Origin: Syntrophomonadaceae bacterium
Lineage (GTDB): Bacteria; Bacillota; Syntrophomonadia; Syntrophomonadales; Syntrophomonadaceae
Length of the DNA stretch: 12,578 nucleotides
Direction of reading: 5' to 3'
NCBI GenBank assembly: GCA_028698695.1
Contig: JAQVWB010000032.1
Span: forward strand, 1 to 12,578
The translations under genes were made by a program, and so were the position numbers. The notes beneath the pieces are model-generated. The model saw only the letters and a program-made list of their open reading frames with translations. It made no database searches and was not told the origin of the DNA. Shown in pieces: positions 1 through 6,906 of this stretch. Positions within the stretch are counted from its first letter, which is position 1. Each line of letters starts with the position of its first letter.

Positions 1-137
1 TTAAGCAAAAAATTGAATCAATGAATATTGAAGAATTAACCCCTGAAGAGGTAAAGATTATCGATATAGCATTAGCCGAACTAGATGGCGGGTTAGGAGT
101 TGGTGCAGAAAGTGTCTGGGAAGAAGCCGGAATATAA
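1..137 (+). CDS. Antitoxin-like protein, 3' end (partial)
   Basis: The frame is open from the left edge (first full codon at 3) to a TAA at 135-137. It gives an acidic C-terminal tail with a stretch reading EELTPEEV and a final segment SVWEEAGI. An ATG at 21 would give a 38-residue product, but no ribosome binding site precedes it, so the gene probably begins outside the window. The assignment as antitoxin is inference: it rests on the small acidic product and on its 3' end overlapping the start of a RelE/ParE-type toxin gene, the usual antitoxin-first layout of type II modules. Such antitoxins bind and neutralise the toxin and often repress their own promoter, which is not visible here. The antitoxin family cannot be told from this tail. 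Confidence 0.55.
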   Translation, partial: KQKIESMNIEELTPEEVKIIDIALAELDGGLGVGAESVWEEAGI

Positions 138-378
138 GCGTATAGTTTTCTCACCAACAGCCAGAAAACAATTTCTAAACCTCGACAAACAAGTACAGAT
201 ACGAATCAAAGCTGGCATTCAAGGATTAACCGTTGTACCCCCACAGGGCGACATATCAAAGTTAAAAGGTCGAGAAGGCCAGCATAGATTAAGGATTGGT
301 AGCTGGCGAATTATATTTCGACTTATAGATATTGTAGAGATTATTGCTATTTTACCAAGAGGACAAGCATATAAATAA
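112..378 (+). CDS. RelE/ParE-family toxin of a type II toxin-antitoxin module
   Basis: A basic protein of about 88 residues with the RelE/ParE layout. It has an N-terminal strand (YKRIVFSPTARKQF), a helical hairpin (LDKQVQIRIKAGIQGL), and then the family core KLKGREGQHRLRIGSWRIIF. The C-terminal strand ends ILPRGQAYK, where related toxins carry a basic end. RelE-type members cleave mRNA on the ribosome and ParE-type members poison DNA gyrase; the sequence does not decide between them. The start is uncertain: TTG 100, GTG 103 and GTG 112 are all in frame, and a GGAG at 96-99 lies 3 bases before GTG 103 and 12 before GTG 112. I chose 112 because family members usually start close to the first strand. 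All three overlap the antitoxin frame, which suggests translational coupling. A hairpin terminator follows directly. Confidence 0.8.
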   Translation: MSGKKPEYKRIVFSPTARKQFLNLDKQVQIRIKAGIQGLTVVPPQGDISKLKGREGQHRLRIGSWRIIFRLIDIVEIIAILPRGQAYK

Positions 379-383
379 AATCC

Positions 384-410
384 AACCCTCCATTTTGGAG
401 GGTTTTTCTT
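384..410 (+). terminator. Rho-independent terminator after the toxin gene
   Basis: A nine-base stem, AACCCTCCA (384-392) with TGGAGGGTT (396-404), has a three-base TTT loop and runs into a T-rich tract to 410. It starts 6 bases after the toxin stop codon, so the toxin-antitoxin transcript ends here. Confidence 0.85.
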
Positions 411-502
411 TTAACTAAATTACGTGGCGGCTCGGCTAATAAAGCATCCCCGCAAAACCTTTTTCCGTGGCTTAAACTGGAACATGTAACGATTAGTACT
501 GA

Positions 503-781
503 AATCCACGTTGGGCTACCGTTAAAACCACCAAATACAAAACCCTGGTCTTTGAATTTCAAATCGGGCCGTACAAAGGACATATAAACGGCAACGAATT
601 CCGTACTCCCGGCTCACCGAGTCAGGAACTAATCAAAAAAGTTACTATTACCCGTGAAGCCCTGATAGACTGCTACAGTAACCAAGGTGACCGGCAAGCA
701 GTAGAAGAAGCTATTAACACCGAAGCCTACTTATATGTTCGTGCCAAGTCAAAAGTGGATAGAGTTAAATCAAGAGACTAA
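503..781 (+). pseudogene. Start-less reading frame of unknown origin (probable gene remnant)
   Basis: After an in-frame TGA at 500-502, a 92-codon frame runs to TAA 779-781 with no ATG, GTG or TTG start in good position. Its product is protein-like: a hydrophobic strand (KTLVFEFQIGPYKG), then NGNEFRTPGSPSQEL, then a charged helical end containing DRQAVEEAINTEAYLYV. A second open frame in another phase (417-587) overlaps its 5' part, reading for example LEHVTISTEIHVG. That is what a frameshifted, truncated gene would leave. The codons look richer in C and G than the surrounding chromosomal genes, consistent with foreign origin. A hairpin terminator begins 7 bases after the stop, as after a once-functional gene. 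I do not recognise the family; the strand-plus-NG pattern only weakly recalls copper-amine-oxidase-like N-terminal repeats. Confidence 0.4.
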
Positions 782-787
782 GCGTAG

Positions 788-816
788 CCCCGTGACTTTA
801 AGGTGCGGGGGTTTTT
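788..816 (+). terminator. Hairpin with T-tract, probable terminator
   Basis: CCCCG (788-792) pairs with CGGGG (806-810). The stem can be extended by two G-T wobbles, and the hairpin is followed by GTTTTT. It lies just after the stop of the start-less frame ending at 781 and would separate that unit from tepA. The stem is GC-rich but imperfect. Confidence 0.6.
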
Positions 817-931
817 ATATGAGGGCAGTGTAACGGTGGAATTTCCGAATAGCTCTTTTACGTCACCAAGGTATTATTTTAAGAAGTCTGGAAAACCTAA
901 ATAGAACATTGTAGAAAAAGGGGTTGGATTT

Positions 932-1627
932 ATGGAAAAAGAAACGCCGGATGAATATAATCAAGAGCAAAAGCTGGAAAACCTTAAAGAACTGGGCCAA
1001 TTTGATTTACCAGCCTTCAGGAGTGATATTCATTGCCTGACTATTACCGGACAGGTGGAAGGGCATATGGTATTACCCCCTCAAAACAAGACTACCAAAT
1101 ATGAACATGTTATTCCTCAGTTGGTGGCTGTTGAAGAGAACCCAAATATTAATGGCTTGTTAATAATTCTGAATACAGTTGGTGGAGATGTAGAGGCTGG
1201 ATTGGCTATTGCAGAAGCTATTGCCAGTATGTCTAAACCAACGGTATCGATTGTATTGGGTGGAGGACATTCCATTGGAACAACTATAGCAGTAAGCACC
1301 GATTATTCTTTTATTGCTCCCTCAGCTACGATGACAATTCACCCAATAAGACTTACGGGGTTGGTAATCGGGGTACCCCAGACATATGAGTACCTTGACA
1401 AAATGCAGGACCGCGTGGTTAATTTTGTTACCAGGCATTCAAATATAAGTGATACTAAATTTAGAGAGCTAATGTTTCGTACTGGTGATTTAGCCAGGGA
1501 TATTGGTACAGTTGTAGTCGGTAAAGATGCTGTTGATACAGGATTAATTGATCAGGTTGGTGGAGTTAAAGACGCATTGGATAAACTCAAGTCATTAAAG
1601 GAAGAGGCAGGTGGCATGCTGCAATGA
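932..1627 (+). CDS. tepA: TepA/YmfB, ClpP-like serine peptidase
   Basis: A 231-residue member of the ClpP/crotonase-fold peptidases, of the TepA (YmfB) subgroup found beside spoIIIE in Firmicutes. The oxyanion-type segment is NTVGGDVEAG (81-90). The nucleophile is Ser114 in GGGHSIG, and His137 lies in MTIHPIR. The third triad residue is probably Asp190 in ARDIGTVVVG, immediately before the helix that in ClpP follows the catalytic Asp. The family end AVDTGLIDQVGG is present. There is no signal peptide or membrane segment, so it is cytoplasmic. TepA was once linked to protein translocation and later to spore small acid-soluble protein turnover; its substrates here are unknown. The ATG at 932 follows AAAAAGGGG (915-923) at a good distance. 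The gene end overlaps ylzJ by four bases. Confidence 0.9.
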   Translation: MEKETPDEYNQEQKLENLKELGQFDLPAFRSDIHCLTITGQVEGHMVLPPQNKTTKYEHVIPQLVAVEENPNINGLLIILNTVGGDVEAGLAIAEAIASMSKPTVSIVLGGGHSIGTTIAVSTDYSFIAPSATMTIHPIRLTGLVIGVPQTYEYLDKMQDRVVNFVTRHSNISDTKFRELMFRTGDLARDIGTVVVGKDAVDTGLIDQVGGVKDALDKLKSLKEEAGGMLQ

Positions 1628-1848
1628 TTATATACCTGCCTGAGGATTATTTATGGCAAATCCGGAGCAGTCACGAAGAATTACAAAGTATTAATATAAA
1701 ACTGCCTTCGGGTGGATATCTTCAGGCACTGCCATGGGGAGAAGATGCCATAAAAGTTATTAATGTTATTAGTACTGACCCTATGGATTATATCAACCAC
1801 CGTTATCAACCGGGCAGTATTATTAAACGCAAGTTGCAGCTTGATTAA
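1624..1848 (+). CDS. ylzJ: YlzJ-like small protein
   Basis: A 74-residue protein of unknown function matching the YlzJ family from spore-forming Firmicutes. It begins MIIYLPED, close to the MILY start of Bacillus YlzJ. Its C-terminal half carries the family signature VISTDPMDYINHRYQPG (47-63), equivalent to the SSDPNHFMNARYCPG pattern. The start codon overlaps the tepA stop (ATGA, 1624-1627), so the two are almost certainly translated together, as in Bacillus, where ylzJ also follows tepA. No membrane segment, signal peptide or catalytic motif can be seen. The family assignment is good, but no biochemical role can be given. Confidence 0.85.
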   Translation: MIIYLPEDYLWQIRSSHEELQSINIKLPSGGYLQALPWGEDAIKVINVISTDPMDYINHRYQPGSIIKRKLQLD

Positions 1849-1891
1849 TTTTGGTTTCTTTCATTAGCGAGACATATTGAAGCTATAGCTG

Positions 1892-1900
1892 TGCTATAAT
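1892..1900 (+). promoter_or_regulatory. Extended -10 promoter of uppP
   Basis: TGCTATAAT is a perfect -10 (TATAAT, 1895-1900) with the extended TGn motif. No good -35 lies at 16-18 bases, which extended -10 promoters can tolerate. A perfect ten-base palindrome, AGCTATAGCT (1881-1890), sits just upstream and could bind a regulator. The uppP ribosome binding site follows at 1917-1924. Confidence 0.65.
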
Positions 1901-1931
1901 TTTAGAGAGTTTTGCTAAGGGAGGATTTACA

Positions 1932-2714
1932 TTGACGACATTGGAAGCATTATTATTAGGGGCTGTTCAGGGACTTACGGAGTTTCTACCAGTGAGCAGC
2001 TCTGGTCATCTGGTCATATTTCAGCATTTGCTAGGAATATCAGAGCCCCCATTGACATTTGATATACTAGTACATATAGGTACTTTAGTTGCTGTATTTA
2101 TCGCTTTTCGTGATGATATTATTACTATTCTTCGCAAACCATTTTCCCGCTTTACTTATCTTTTAATTGTTGCCTGTATTCCGGCTGCACTGGCAGGATA
2201 TTTGCTGGCGCCAATCTTTGAAGCCTCATTCAGCTCTTTACTGGTGGTAGGAATTGGTTTGTTAATTACCGGCACACTTTTAAAACTTTCTGAAAATCTG
2301 GCTAATCGCAATATTATTGCCAAAGAAGTTCCGGAAACGCGATATCGTGATGCTATATTTATAGGCATATTACAGGCATTTGCTATATTCCCCGGAGTTT
2401 CACGCTCGGGTTCTACAATAGCAGCAGGGCTGATTGCCGGTTTGGATCGTAATTTTGCGGCCCATTTTTCTTTTGTATTATCTATTCCCGTAATCATGGG
2501 AGCAGCAGTATTCCAATTAAAGGATGCCTTTAGTTCCGGAATACCGCAGCAATTAATAATTCCATATTTACTGGGACCTATTATGGCTGCAATATTTGGT
2601 TATGTAGCTATTACTGTGGTTTTGGATTTGGTCAGAAAAGGGAAGCTATCAGTATTTTCTTATTACTGTTGGGCTTTAGGAGCAATAGTACTAGTTTGGA
2701 ATTATTTTATTTAA
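1932..2714 (+). CDS. uppP: Undecaprenyl-diphosphate phosphatase UppP (BacA family)
   Basis: An integral membrane enzyme that removes a phosphate from undecaprenyl diphosphate on the outer face of the membrane. This recycles the lipid carrier used for peptidoglycan and other wall polymers, and the family is linked to bacitracin tolerance. At 260 residues it has the usual length. Both active-site regions are clear: AVQGLTEFLPVSSSGH (11-26, with Glu17, Ser22-24 and His26) and FPGVSRSGST (153-162, with Arg158). About eight hydrophobic spans are visible. The start is TTG 1932, seven bases after AAGGGAGG (1917-1924); the next family-like start would remove part of the first helix. It has its own promoter. 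Sitting between ylzJ and ftsK is not the usual Bacillus order, so it appears inserted into the conserved block. Confidence 0.95.
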   Translation: MTTLEALLLGAVQGLTEFLPVSSSGHLVIFQHLLGISEPPLTFDILVHIGTLVAVFIAFRDDIITILRKPFSRFTYLLIVACIPAALAGYLLAPIFEASFSSLLVVGIGLLITGTLLKLSENLANRNIIAKEVPETRYRDAIFIGILQAFAIFPGVSRSGSTIAAGLIAGLDRNFAAHFSFVLSIPVIMGAAVFQLKDAFSSGIPQQLIIPYLLGPIMAAIFGYVAITVVLDLVRKGKLSVFSYYCWALGAIVLVWNYFI

Positions 2715-2833
2715 ATTAAAATAACTTAATGCATTAGAGCTATTAATTTTGAGTAAATACAATGACCGCTTTGCAACAGACGATAACCCAAAAGAAGGAT
2801 TCCGGGTATTATCAGCGAAGATATAAACAAATG

Positions 2834-2863
2834 TTAAGAAATGATGTAAATTGATGCTATTAT
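2834..2863 (+). promoter_or_regulatory. Promoter of ftsK/spoIIIE
   Basis: A -35-like TTAAGA (2834-2839) and a -10 TATTAT (2858-2863), preceded by TGC to form an extended -10, are spaced by 18 bases. The gene's ribosome binding site GGGGAGAAG starts 15 bases further on. The rest of the 2715-2891 gap shows no terminator for uppP, so read-through from uppP is also possible. Confidence 0.6.
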
Positions 2864-2891
2864 ACAGTGTTATATATGGGGAGAAGATTTG

Positions 2892-5138
2892 ATGGCCGAT
2901 AAAAAAAAGCCAGTAAGTAAATCTAAGCAAAAGGTTGTAAAATCTGTATCCAACAAAGTCAAACCAGAAAATCCGCTTAAAATTGAAATTATTACTTTAA
3001 TCAGTTTTATGACTGCATTATTCTTGTTTATTAGTGTTACAAAATTTCAGGGTAGTCCTGAAGATGTTGAGTTTATTGGATTAGCTGGTACTAAGATTGC
3101 TCAGGCCTTAGGATTATTGCTGGGTAAAGGGGCAGTCTATTTTTCTTTGCTAATGCTGGCCTGGTCAATTCATACTGGTGTTTCAAAAAAGGTCTGGTCT
3201 AATTGCATGCTGGGATTATGCCTGATTTATACGGATATGTTAATCTGGTTAAGTATTTATGATATTCCCGGGGGTATTTCCGTATTATCAGCAGGATTAA
3301 AGGGGTTAGGTGGAGGAGTAATTGGGGGGGCTTTGGCTCATGGCTTGACAAGTATTGTTGGACAAGTTGGGGCAATTATCATCATATTGCTATTAGTATC
3401 AGTATCCTTTTTATTAATTCTTAATCGCTCGTTAGCCGAACTTTTTAATATTTGTCGTACAATTATTATCAAAATTATTAATAAAGCTGATAATTTACTC
3501 TTTTATCCTGACTCGAGTGACGAAGGGATTGAGGAATCGATAAAAATTGCGGAACCAATAATAATTGAGCCTGTTCAGAATACTGAAAGCCAAAAAAAGC
3601 AGCCTGAGCTAAACTTTTTTAATGTAGTTGAAGTGAATCAGGCAGAAAACCAGGTTACTAATAATGATGAGAAAAACAGGCTTACTTTGGTCAGGGACAA
3701 TTCCAGGAGTAAATCTGAAAACTACAATAAACCTCCATTGGAATTATTAACAGAAATTAGTTCTGAGCGAACTGTGGATAAAAAGAATATTAAAGAGAGT
3801 ATTTCCATATTGGAAGGTACTTTTGCCAATTTCGGGGTGGGCGTAAAAGTTAACCAGGTTAGCTGTGGCCCCACGGTCACCCGTTATGAGCTTACACCGG
3901 CACCAGGCGTTAAAGTCAGTAAAATAATAAGTCTGACCGATGATTTACAATTGAATTTAGCTGCACCGGGAATAAGAATTGAGGCGCCTATTCCGGGAAA
4001 ATCAGCCGTAGGAATAGAAGTACCTAATAATAAAATACTTAGTGTGGGGCTTCGTAGTTTAATTTCTTCCAGTGGTTTTAAAACCATTAATAGTCCTCTG
4101 GCTTTTGCTCTGGGAGAGGACATATCAGGAAAGCCGGTATTTGGTAAATTAAGTGATATGCCTCATTTATTAATTGCCGGCTCTACTGGCTCGGGGAAAA
4201 GTGTATGTTTGAATTGTATTATTACCAGTTTTCTTTATAATGCTGATCCTGAGGAATTAAAGCTGGTGTTTATTGACCCTAAAATGGTGGAATTAACTGT
4301 ATATAATGGAATTCCCCATTTGTTGGCTCCAGTGGTTACTGATCCTAAAAAAGCTTCGGTGGTTCTGCGCTGGATGGTTACAGAAATGGAGAAGCGTTAT
4401 AAGCTGTTTGCGGAGATTGGGGTTCGCGACATAGTTAGATATAATCAGTCCAGTAAAGATAAAATCCCTTACATAGTTATCGTGATTGATGAACTGGCTG
4501 ATTTAATGATGATAGCACCAGTTGAAGTGGAAGACTCTATTTGTCGTCTGGCGCAAATGGCACGAGCAGCTGGAATGCATTTGATTGTTGCAACTCAAAG
4601 ACCTTCAGTAGATGTGGTTACTGGAGTAATTAAGGCTAATATTCCCTCTAGAATTGCTTTTGCAGTATCTTCTCAGGCAGATTCGCGTACTATTTTAGAT
4701 ATTGGCGGGGCAGAAAAACTACTGGGAAAAGGAGATATGCTGTTCTTCCCGGTTGGAGCTGTAAAGCCGTTTCGGGTACAGGGAGCTTATGTTTCTGACC
4801 AGGATATCGAAAACACGGTGGAATTTATTAAGAAACAAGTTGATTCTGATGAAACTGCCAATTATCTGCAAAATGTAGAACTAACCCTGCAGAATACTGA
4901 TTTGGAAATGGGTGACGAATTATTCTGGGAGGCAGTATCAGTATTTGTTGATAGTCAGAAAGCATCAGTTTCATTATTACAGAGAAGGCTTAGAATAGGA
5001 TATGCGCGGGCAGCCCGTTTGGTTGATGTTATGGAAGAACGGGGAATTGTATCGGCAATCGATTCCAATAAAAAACGGGAAATTCTGATTGATAGTGAAC
5101 AGCTGGAAAAACTATTTGCCAATCAGTCAACTATGTAA
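2892..5138 (+). CDS. ftsK: DNA translocase FtsK/SpoIIIE
   Basis: A 748-residue septal DNA pump that moves chromosome through the closing division or sporulation septum. The lysine-rich N-terminus is followed by about four to five hydrophobic spans between residues 32 and 178. A charged, low-complexity linker runs to about 290. Next come the FtsK alpha domain and the RecA-like motor, with Walker A GSTGSGKS (430-437) and Walker B IVIVIDE (528-534). The ATQRPSVDVVTG and IPSRIAFAVSSQADSRTILD signatures follow. The C-terminal winged-helix gamma domain (about 672-745), which reads orientation sequences in family members, is intact. The linker is short compared with proteobacterial FtsK, so this is the SpoIIIE-sized form. 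ATG 2892 is preferred over an adjacent TTG at 2889 because GGGGAGAAG (2878-2886) is best placed for it. Whether it acts in division, sporulation or both cannot be told from sequence. Confidence 0.95.
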   Translation: MADKKKPVSKSKQKVVKSVSNKVKPENPLKIEIITLISFMTALFLFISVTKFQGSPEDVEFIGLAGTKIAQALGLLLGKGAVYFSLLMLAWSIHTGVSKKVWSNCMLGLCLIYTDMLIWLSIYDIPGGISVLSAGLKGLGGGVIGGALAHGLTSIVGQVGAIIIILLLVSVSFLLILNRSLAELFNICRTIIIKIINKADNLLFYPDSSDEGIEESIKIAEPIIIEPVQNTESQKKQPELNFFNVVEVNQAENQVTNNDEKNRLTLVRDNSRSKSENYNKPPLELLTEISSERTVDKKNIKESISILEGTFANFGVGVKVNQVSCGPTVTRYELTPAPGVKVSKIISLTDDLQLNLAAPGIRIEAPIPGKSAVGIEVPNNKILSVGLRSLISSSGFKTINSPLAFALGEDISGKPVFGKLSDMPHLLIAGSTGSGKSVCLNCIITSFLYNADPEELKLVFIDPKMVELTVYNGIPHLLAPVVTDPKKASVVLRWMVTEMEKRYKLFAEIGVRDIVRYNQSSKDKIPYIVIVIDELADLMMIAPVEVEDSICRLAQMARAAGMHLIVATQRPSVDVVTGVIKANIPSRIAFAVSSQADSRTILDIGGAEKLLGKGDMLFFPVGAVKPFRVQGAYVSDQDIENTVEFIKKQVDSDETANYLQNVELTLQNTDLEMGDELFWEAVSVFVDSQKASVSLLQRRLRIGYARAARLVDVMEERGIVSAIDSNKKREILIDSEQLEKLFANQSTM

Positions 5139-5155
5139 TATTGCGGAGGATATCA

Positions 5156-6109
5156 ATGCGATTAACCAGCAGAGAGAAAGAAATACTGGAGGTCCTGAAA
5201 AAGGATCCCATGGCTTCTCAGGAGGAACTGGCAGAGAGATTCTCTATAACCAGATCGTCAGTTGCTGTTCATATTTCCAATCTTATGAAAAAGGGTGTTA
5301 TACTTGGCAAAGGGTATGTATTTAATGAACAGGTGACCATCGTAGTATTGGGGGAAATTTATCAAAAGATTCAAATTGAATCCGAAATACATCCAGATGT
5401 TATCAATGTAATGTTTAGTGGCAGTGGTTATGAAATGAGTAAATTATTTGCCCGATACGGCATGAATATTAAGACCGTCAGCATTGTGGGTAATGATGAT
5501 TTAGCTGATATGGTATTATCTGAACTGCAGGAAACCGGGGTTGATACTAATAATATAATCAGGTTATCAAACTATAGAACTTGTCGAAGGGTATTAGTTA
5601 ATAATCAGGTTATGTACGGTGAAGAATTATCATTTAATGAGTATCGCAAAGCGATTGAATTGAAGGAAGGGGTAGTCTTTAATTGTGAATGGCTGGTAGT
5701 AGAACCCGGATTTCAGGAACTTATTCATCATAAGTCAATAAATAAAGCTGAAGATAAACTGCCCAACTTTTCTACATACTTTTATCCTCGTTATCCTGAA
5801 CCAATACCGGACTATTTGCAGCGATTTTCAGTTATAGTTATAGGAGTGGAAGATACTCCCGATAGCCTGGATTATTATGTTAAACAAAGTCAGGAGATGC
5901 AAAACCGGGAACAGCTTTATGTGATAACAGATGGCAGAGATCGACTTGTATATATTAGCAATGAAGGCAGTAATGATTTCCCATTATTGATGGGGCAATC
6001 ACTTGGTGGCATTAAAGGACTGTCGAGATTATCAGCGGGAATAGTATATGGATTATCATGTAATTATCCAATACGGCAAGCAATTCGTTTAGGTATTGGA
6101 GCAATATGA
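5156..6109 (+). CDS. Winged-helix regulator fused to a degenerate PfkB-like domain
   Basis: 317 residues in two parts. Residues 1-58 form a winged helix (LTSREKEILEVLKKDP, then SQEELAERFSITRSSVAVHISNLMKKG, then wing ILGKGYVF), typical of MarR/AsnC-like DNA binders and of HTH-PfkB proteins. Residues 60-317 follow the ribokinase/PfkB sugar-kinase pattern. ARYGMNIKTVSIVGNDDLADMVLSEL and LQETGVDTNNI match its N-terminal half, and SAGIVYGLSCNYPIRQAIRLG matches its last helices. The catalytic GAGD motif expected near 286-294 is absent (IKGLSRLSAG, no Asp), and the usual Gly-Gly-x-x-x-Asn substrate site near 88-95 is altered. I infer a ligand-sensing transcription regulator without kinase activity. 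ATG 5156 is chosen over upstream TTG 5141 because GCGGAGGA (5143-5150) precedes it. It starts 17 bases after ftsK, so the two are probably cotranscribed. Confidence 0.75.
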   Translation: MRLTSREKEILEVLKKDPMASQEELAERFSITRSSVAVHISNLMKKGVILGKGYVFNEQVTIVVLGEIYQKIQIESEIHPDVINVMFSGSGYEMSKLFARYGMNIKTVSIVGNDDLADMVLSELQETGVDTNNIIRLSNYRTCRRVLVNNQVMYGEELSFNEYRKAIELKEGVVFNCEWLVVEPGFQELIHHKSINKAEDKLPNFSTYFYPRYPEPIPDYLQRFSVIVIGVEDTPDSLDYYVKQSQEMQNREQLYVITDGRDRLVYISNEGSNDFPLLMGQSLGGIKGLSRLSAGIVYGLSCNYPIRQAIRLGIGAI

Positions 6110-6170
6110 TAAATGAAAGAATCTAACATTGTTTTATATATATTCTATTAGTATGAGCAAGGGGTGATAT

Positions 6171-6872
6171 ATGGTGTCTGTTGGCGAAAAGCTGAAAGAA
6201 GCTCGTTTAAAACAGGGTATTACTCTGGAAATGGTCGAAGATGAGACTAAAATACGCAAGTTTTATTTGGAGTCCCTGGAGAAAGGCAGATATGATGCAC
6301 TTCCTCCGGAAGTTTATGCAGTCGGTTTTATGAAAAGATATGCAAAGTTTTTGGGTTTGAGTGAACGGGAGATGGTAGAGGAATTTAAGCAAGAGGCATA
6401 CCCGGTTGAAAACGGAGCTGATTTTATAATTGATGAACCTCGAAAGCCTGAAAAGCAGATAAATATACCATGGAAAAATATTGCTGCCGGGATTTTGTTT
6501 CTGGTAGTAGTAATATGGTTGGGGGGATTCGTAGTAGATTATATTAGCGATTATACCACCAGGTCAACACCGGTTCAACCATCGCCGGCGGTAACTGACA
6601 TTACCCCACCGGCAGAAGAAACACCGGCAGAACCAACAGCTGAATTAATTATAAAAGCAACTCAAAAATGCTGGTTGAGCGTAATGGTTGACGAAGAACC
6701 TGCGTTTACCGGAATACTAAATCCTGGTGAAGAAAAAATATTTACCGGTAAGGAAAAAGTTTTTATAAAAGCTGGTAATTCCGGGGGGATTAACCTTAAT
6801 TATAACAGTGCAGACTTAGGGGCATTTGGTGAAATTGGGGAAGTTAAGGAAATGGAATTTATAGCCAAATGA
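6171..6872 (+). CDS. rodZ: RodZ-family cell-shape protein (YmfM-like)
   Basis: A 233-residue bitopic membrane protein. RodZ connects MreB filaments to the wall-elongation machinery at the inner face of the membrane. An N-terminal Xre-type helix-turn-helix occupies 3-72 (VGEKLKEARLKQGITLE, then the family phrase YDALPPEVYAVGFMKRYAKFLGL). A basic stretch and a transmembrane helix at about 102-124 follow, then a Pro/Thr-rich linker (132-157) and an extracytoplasmic beta-rich domain (158-233) of the DUF4115 type. Order and length fit Firmicute YmfM/RodZ, which lies near pgsA, cinA and recA in Bacillus too. ATG 6171 and GTG 6174 both follow AAGGGGTGA (6159-6167), and GTG has the more usual spacing. 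No clear promoter is seen in the 61-base gap after the regulator gene. Confidence 0.9.
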   Translation: MVSVGEKLKEARLKQGITLEMVEDETKIRKFYLESLEKGRYDALPPEVYAVGFMKRYAKFLGLSEREMVEEFKQEAYPVENGADFIIDEPRKPEKQINIPWKNIAAGILFLVVVIWLGGFVVDYISDYTTRSTPVQPSPAVTDITPPAEETPAEPTAELIIKATQKCWLSVMVDEEPAFTGILNPGEEKIFTGKEKVFIKAGNSGGINLNYNSADLGAFGEIGEVKEMEFIAK

Positions 6873-6906
6873 TTATGAGATACTATCAGAATTGAGGCAT
6901 TTTAGG

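Larger units (their letters stand above)
379..931. other. Gene-poor accessory stretch between the toxin gene and tepA
   Basis: These 553 bases hold two terminator-like hairpins (384-410 and 788-816) and, between them, open frames in two phases that lack start codons. One runs through 417-587 and the other through 503-781. The reverse-strand frame across 347-583 covers the first terminator and has no recognisable motifs. Bases 817-931 hold only the leader of tepA: a possible -10 (TATTAT, 872-877) has no acceptable -35, so I do not call a promoter. I see no tRNA, insertion-sequence ends or direct repeats. The stretch looks like debris of a transferred or deleted gene, but this is inference. Confidence 0.5.

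Noticed and set aside
347..583. Reverse-strand frame of 78 codons
   Set aside because: It spans the toxin terminator and the toxin's 3' end, has no ribosome binding site, and its product shows no known motif.
2749..2826. Short frame starting TTG 2749 (25 residues, SKYNDRFATDDNPKEG...), with another 30-residue frame from ATG 2762
   Set aside because: Both lie in the uppP-ftsK gap and read like peptides, but neither has a ribosome binding site and they overlap each other in different phases. The first could be a remnant; there is too little to call.
6129..6157. Promoter before rodZ (TTGTTT ... TATGAG)
   Set aside because: The -10 match is poor and almost touches the ribosome binding site, leaving no room for a normal leader.
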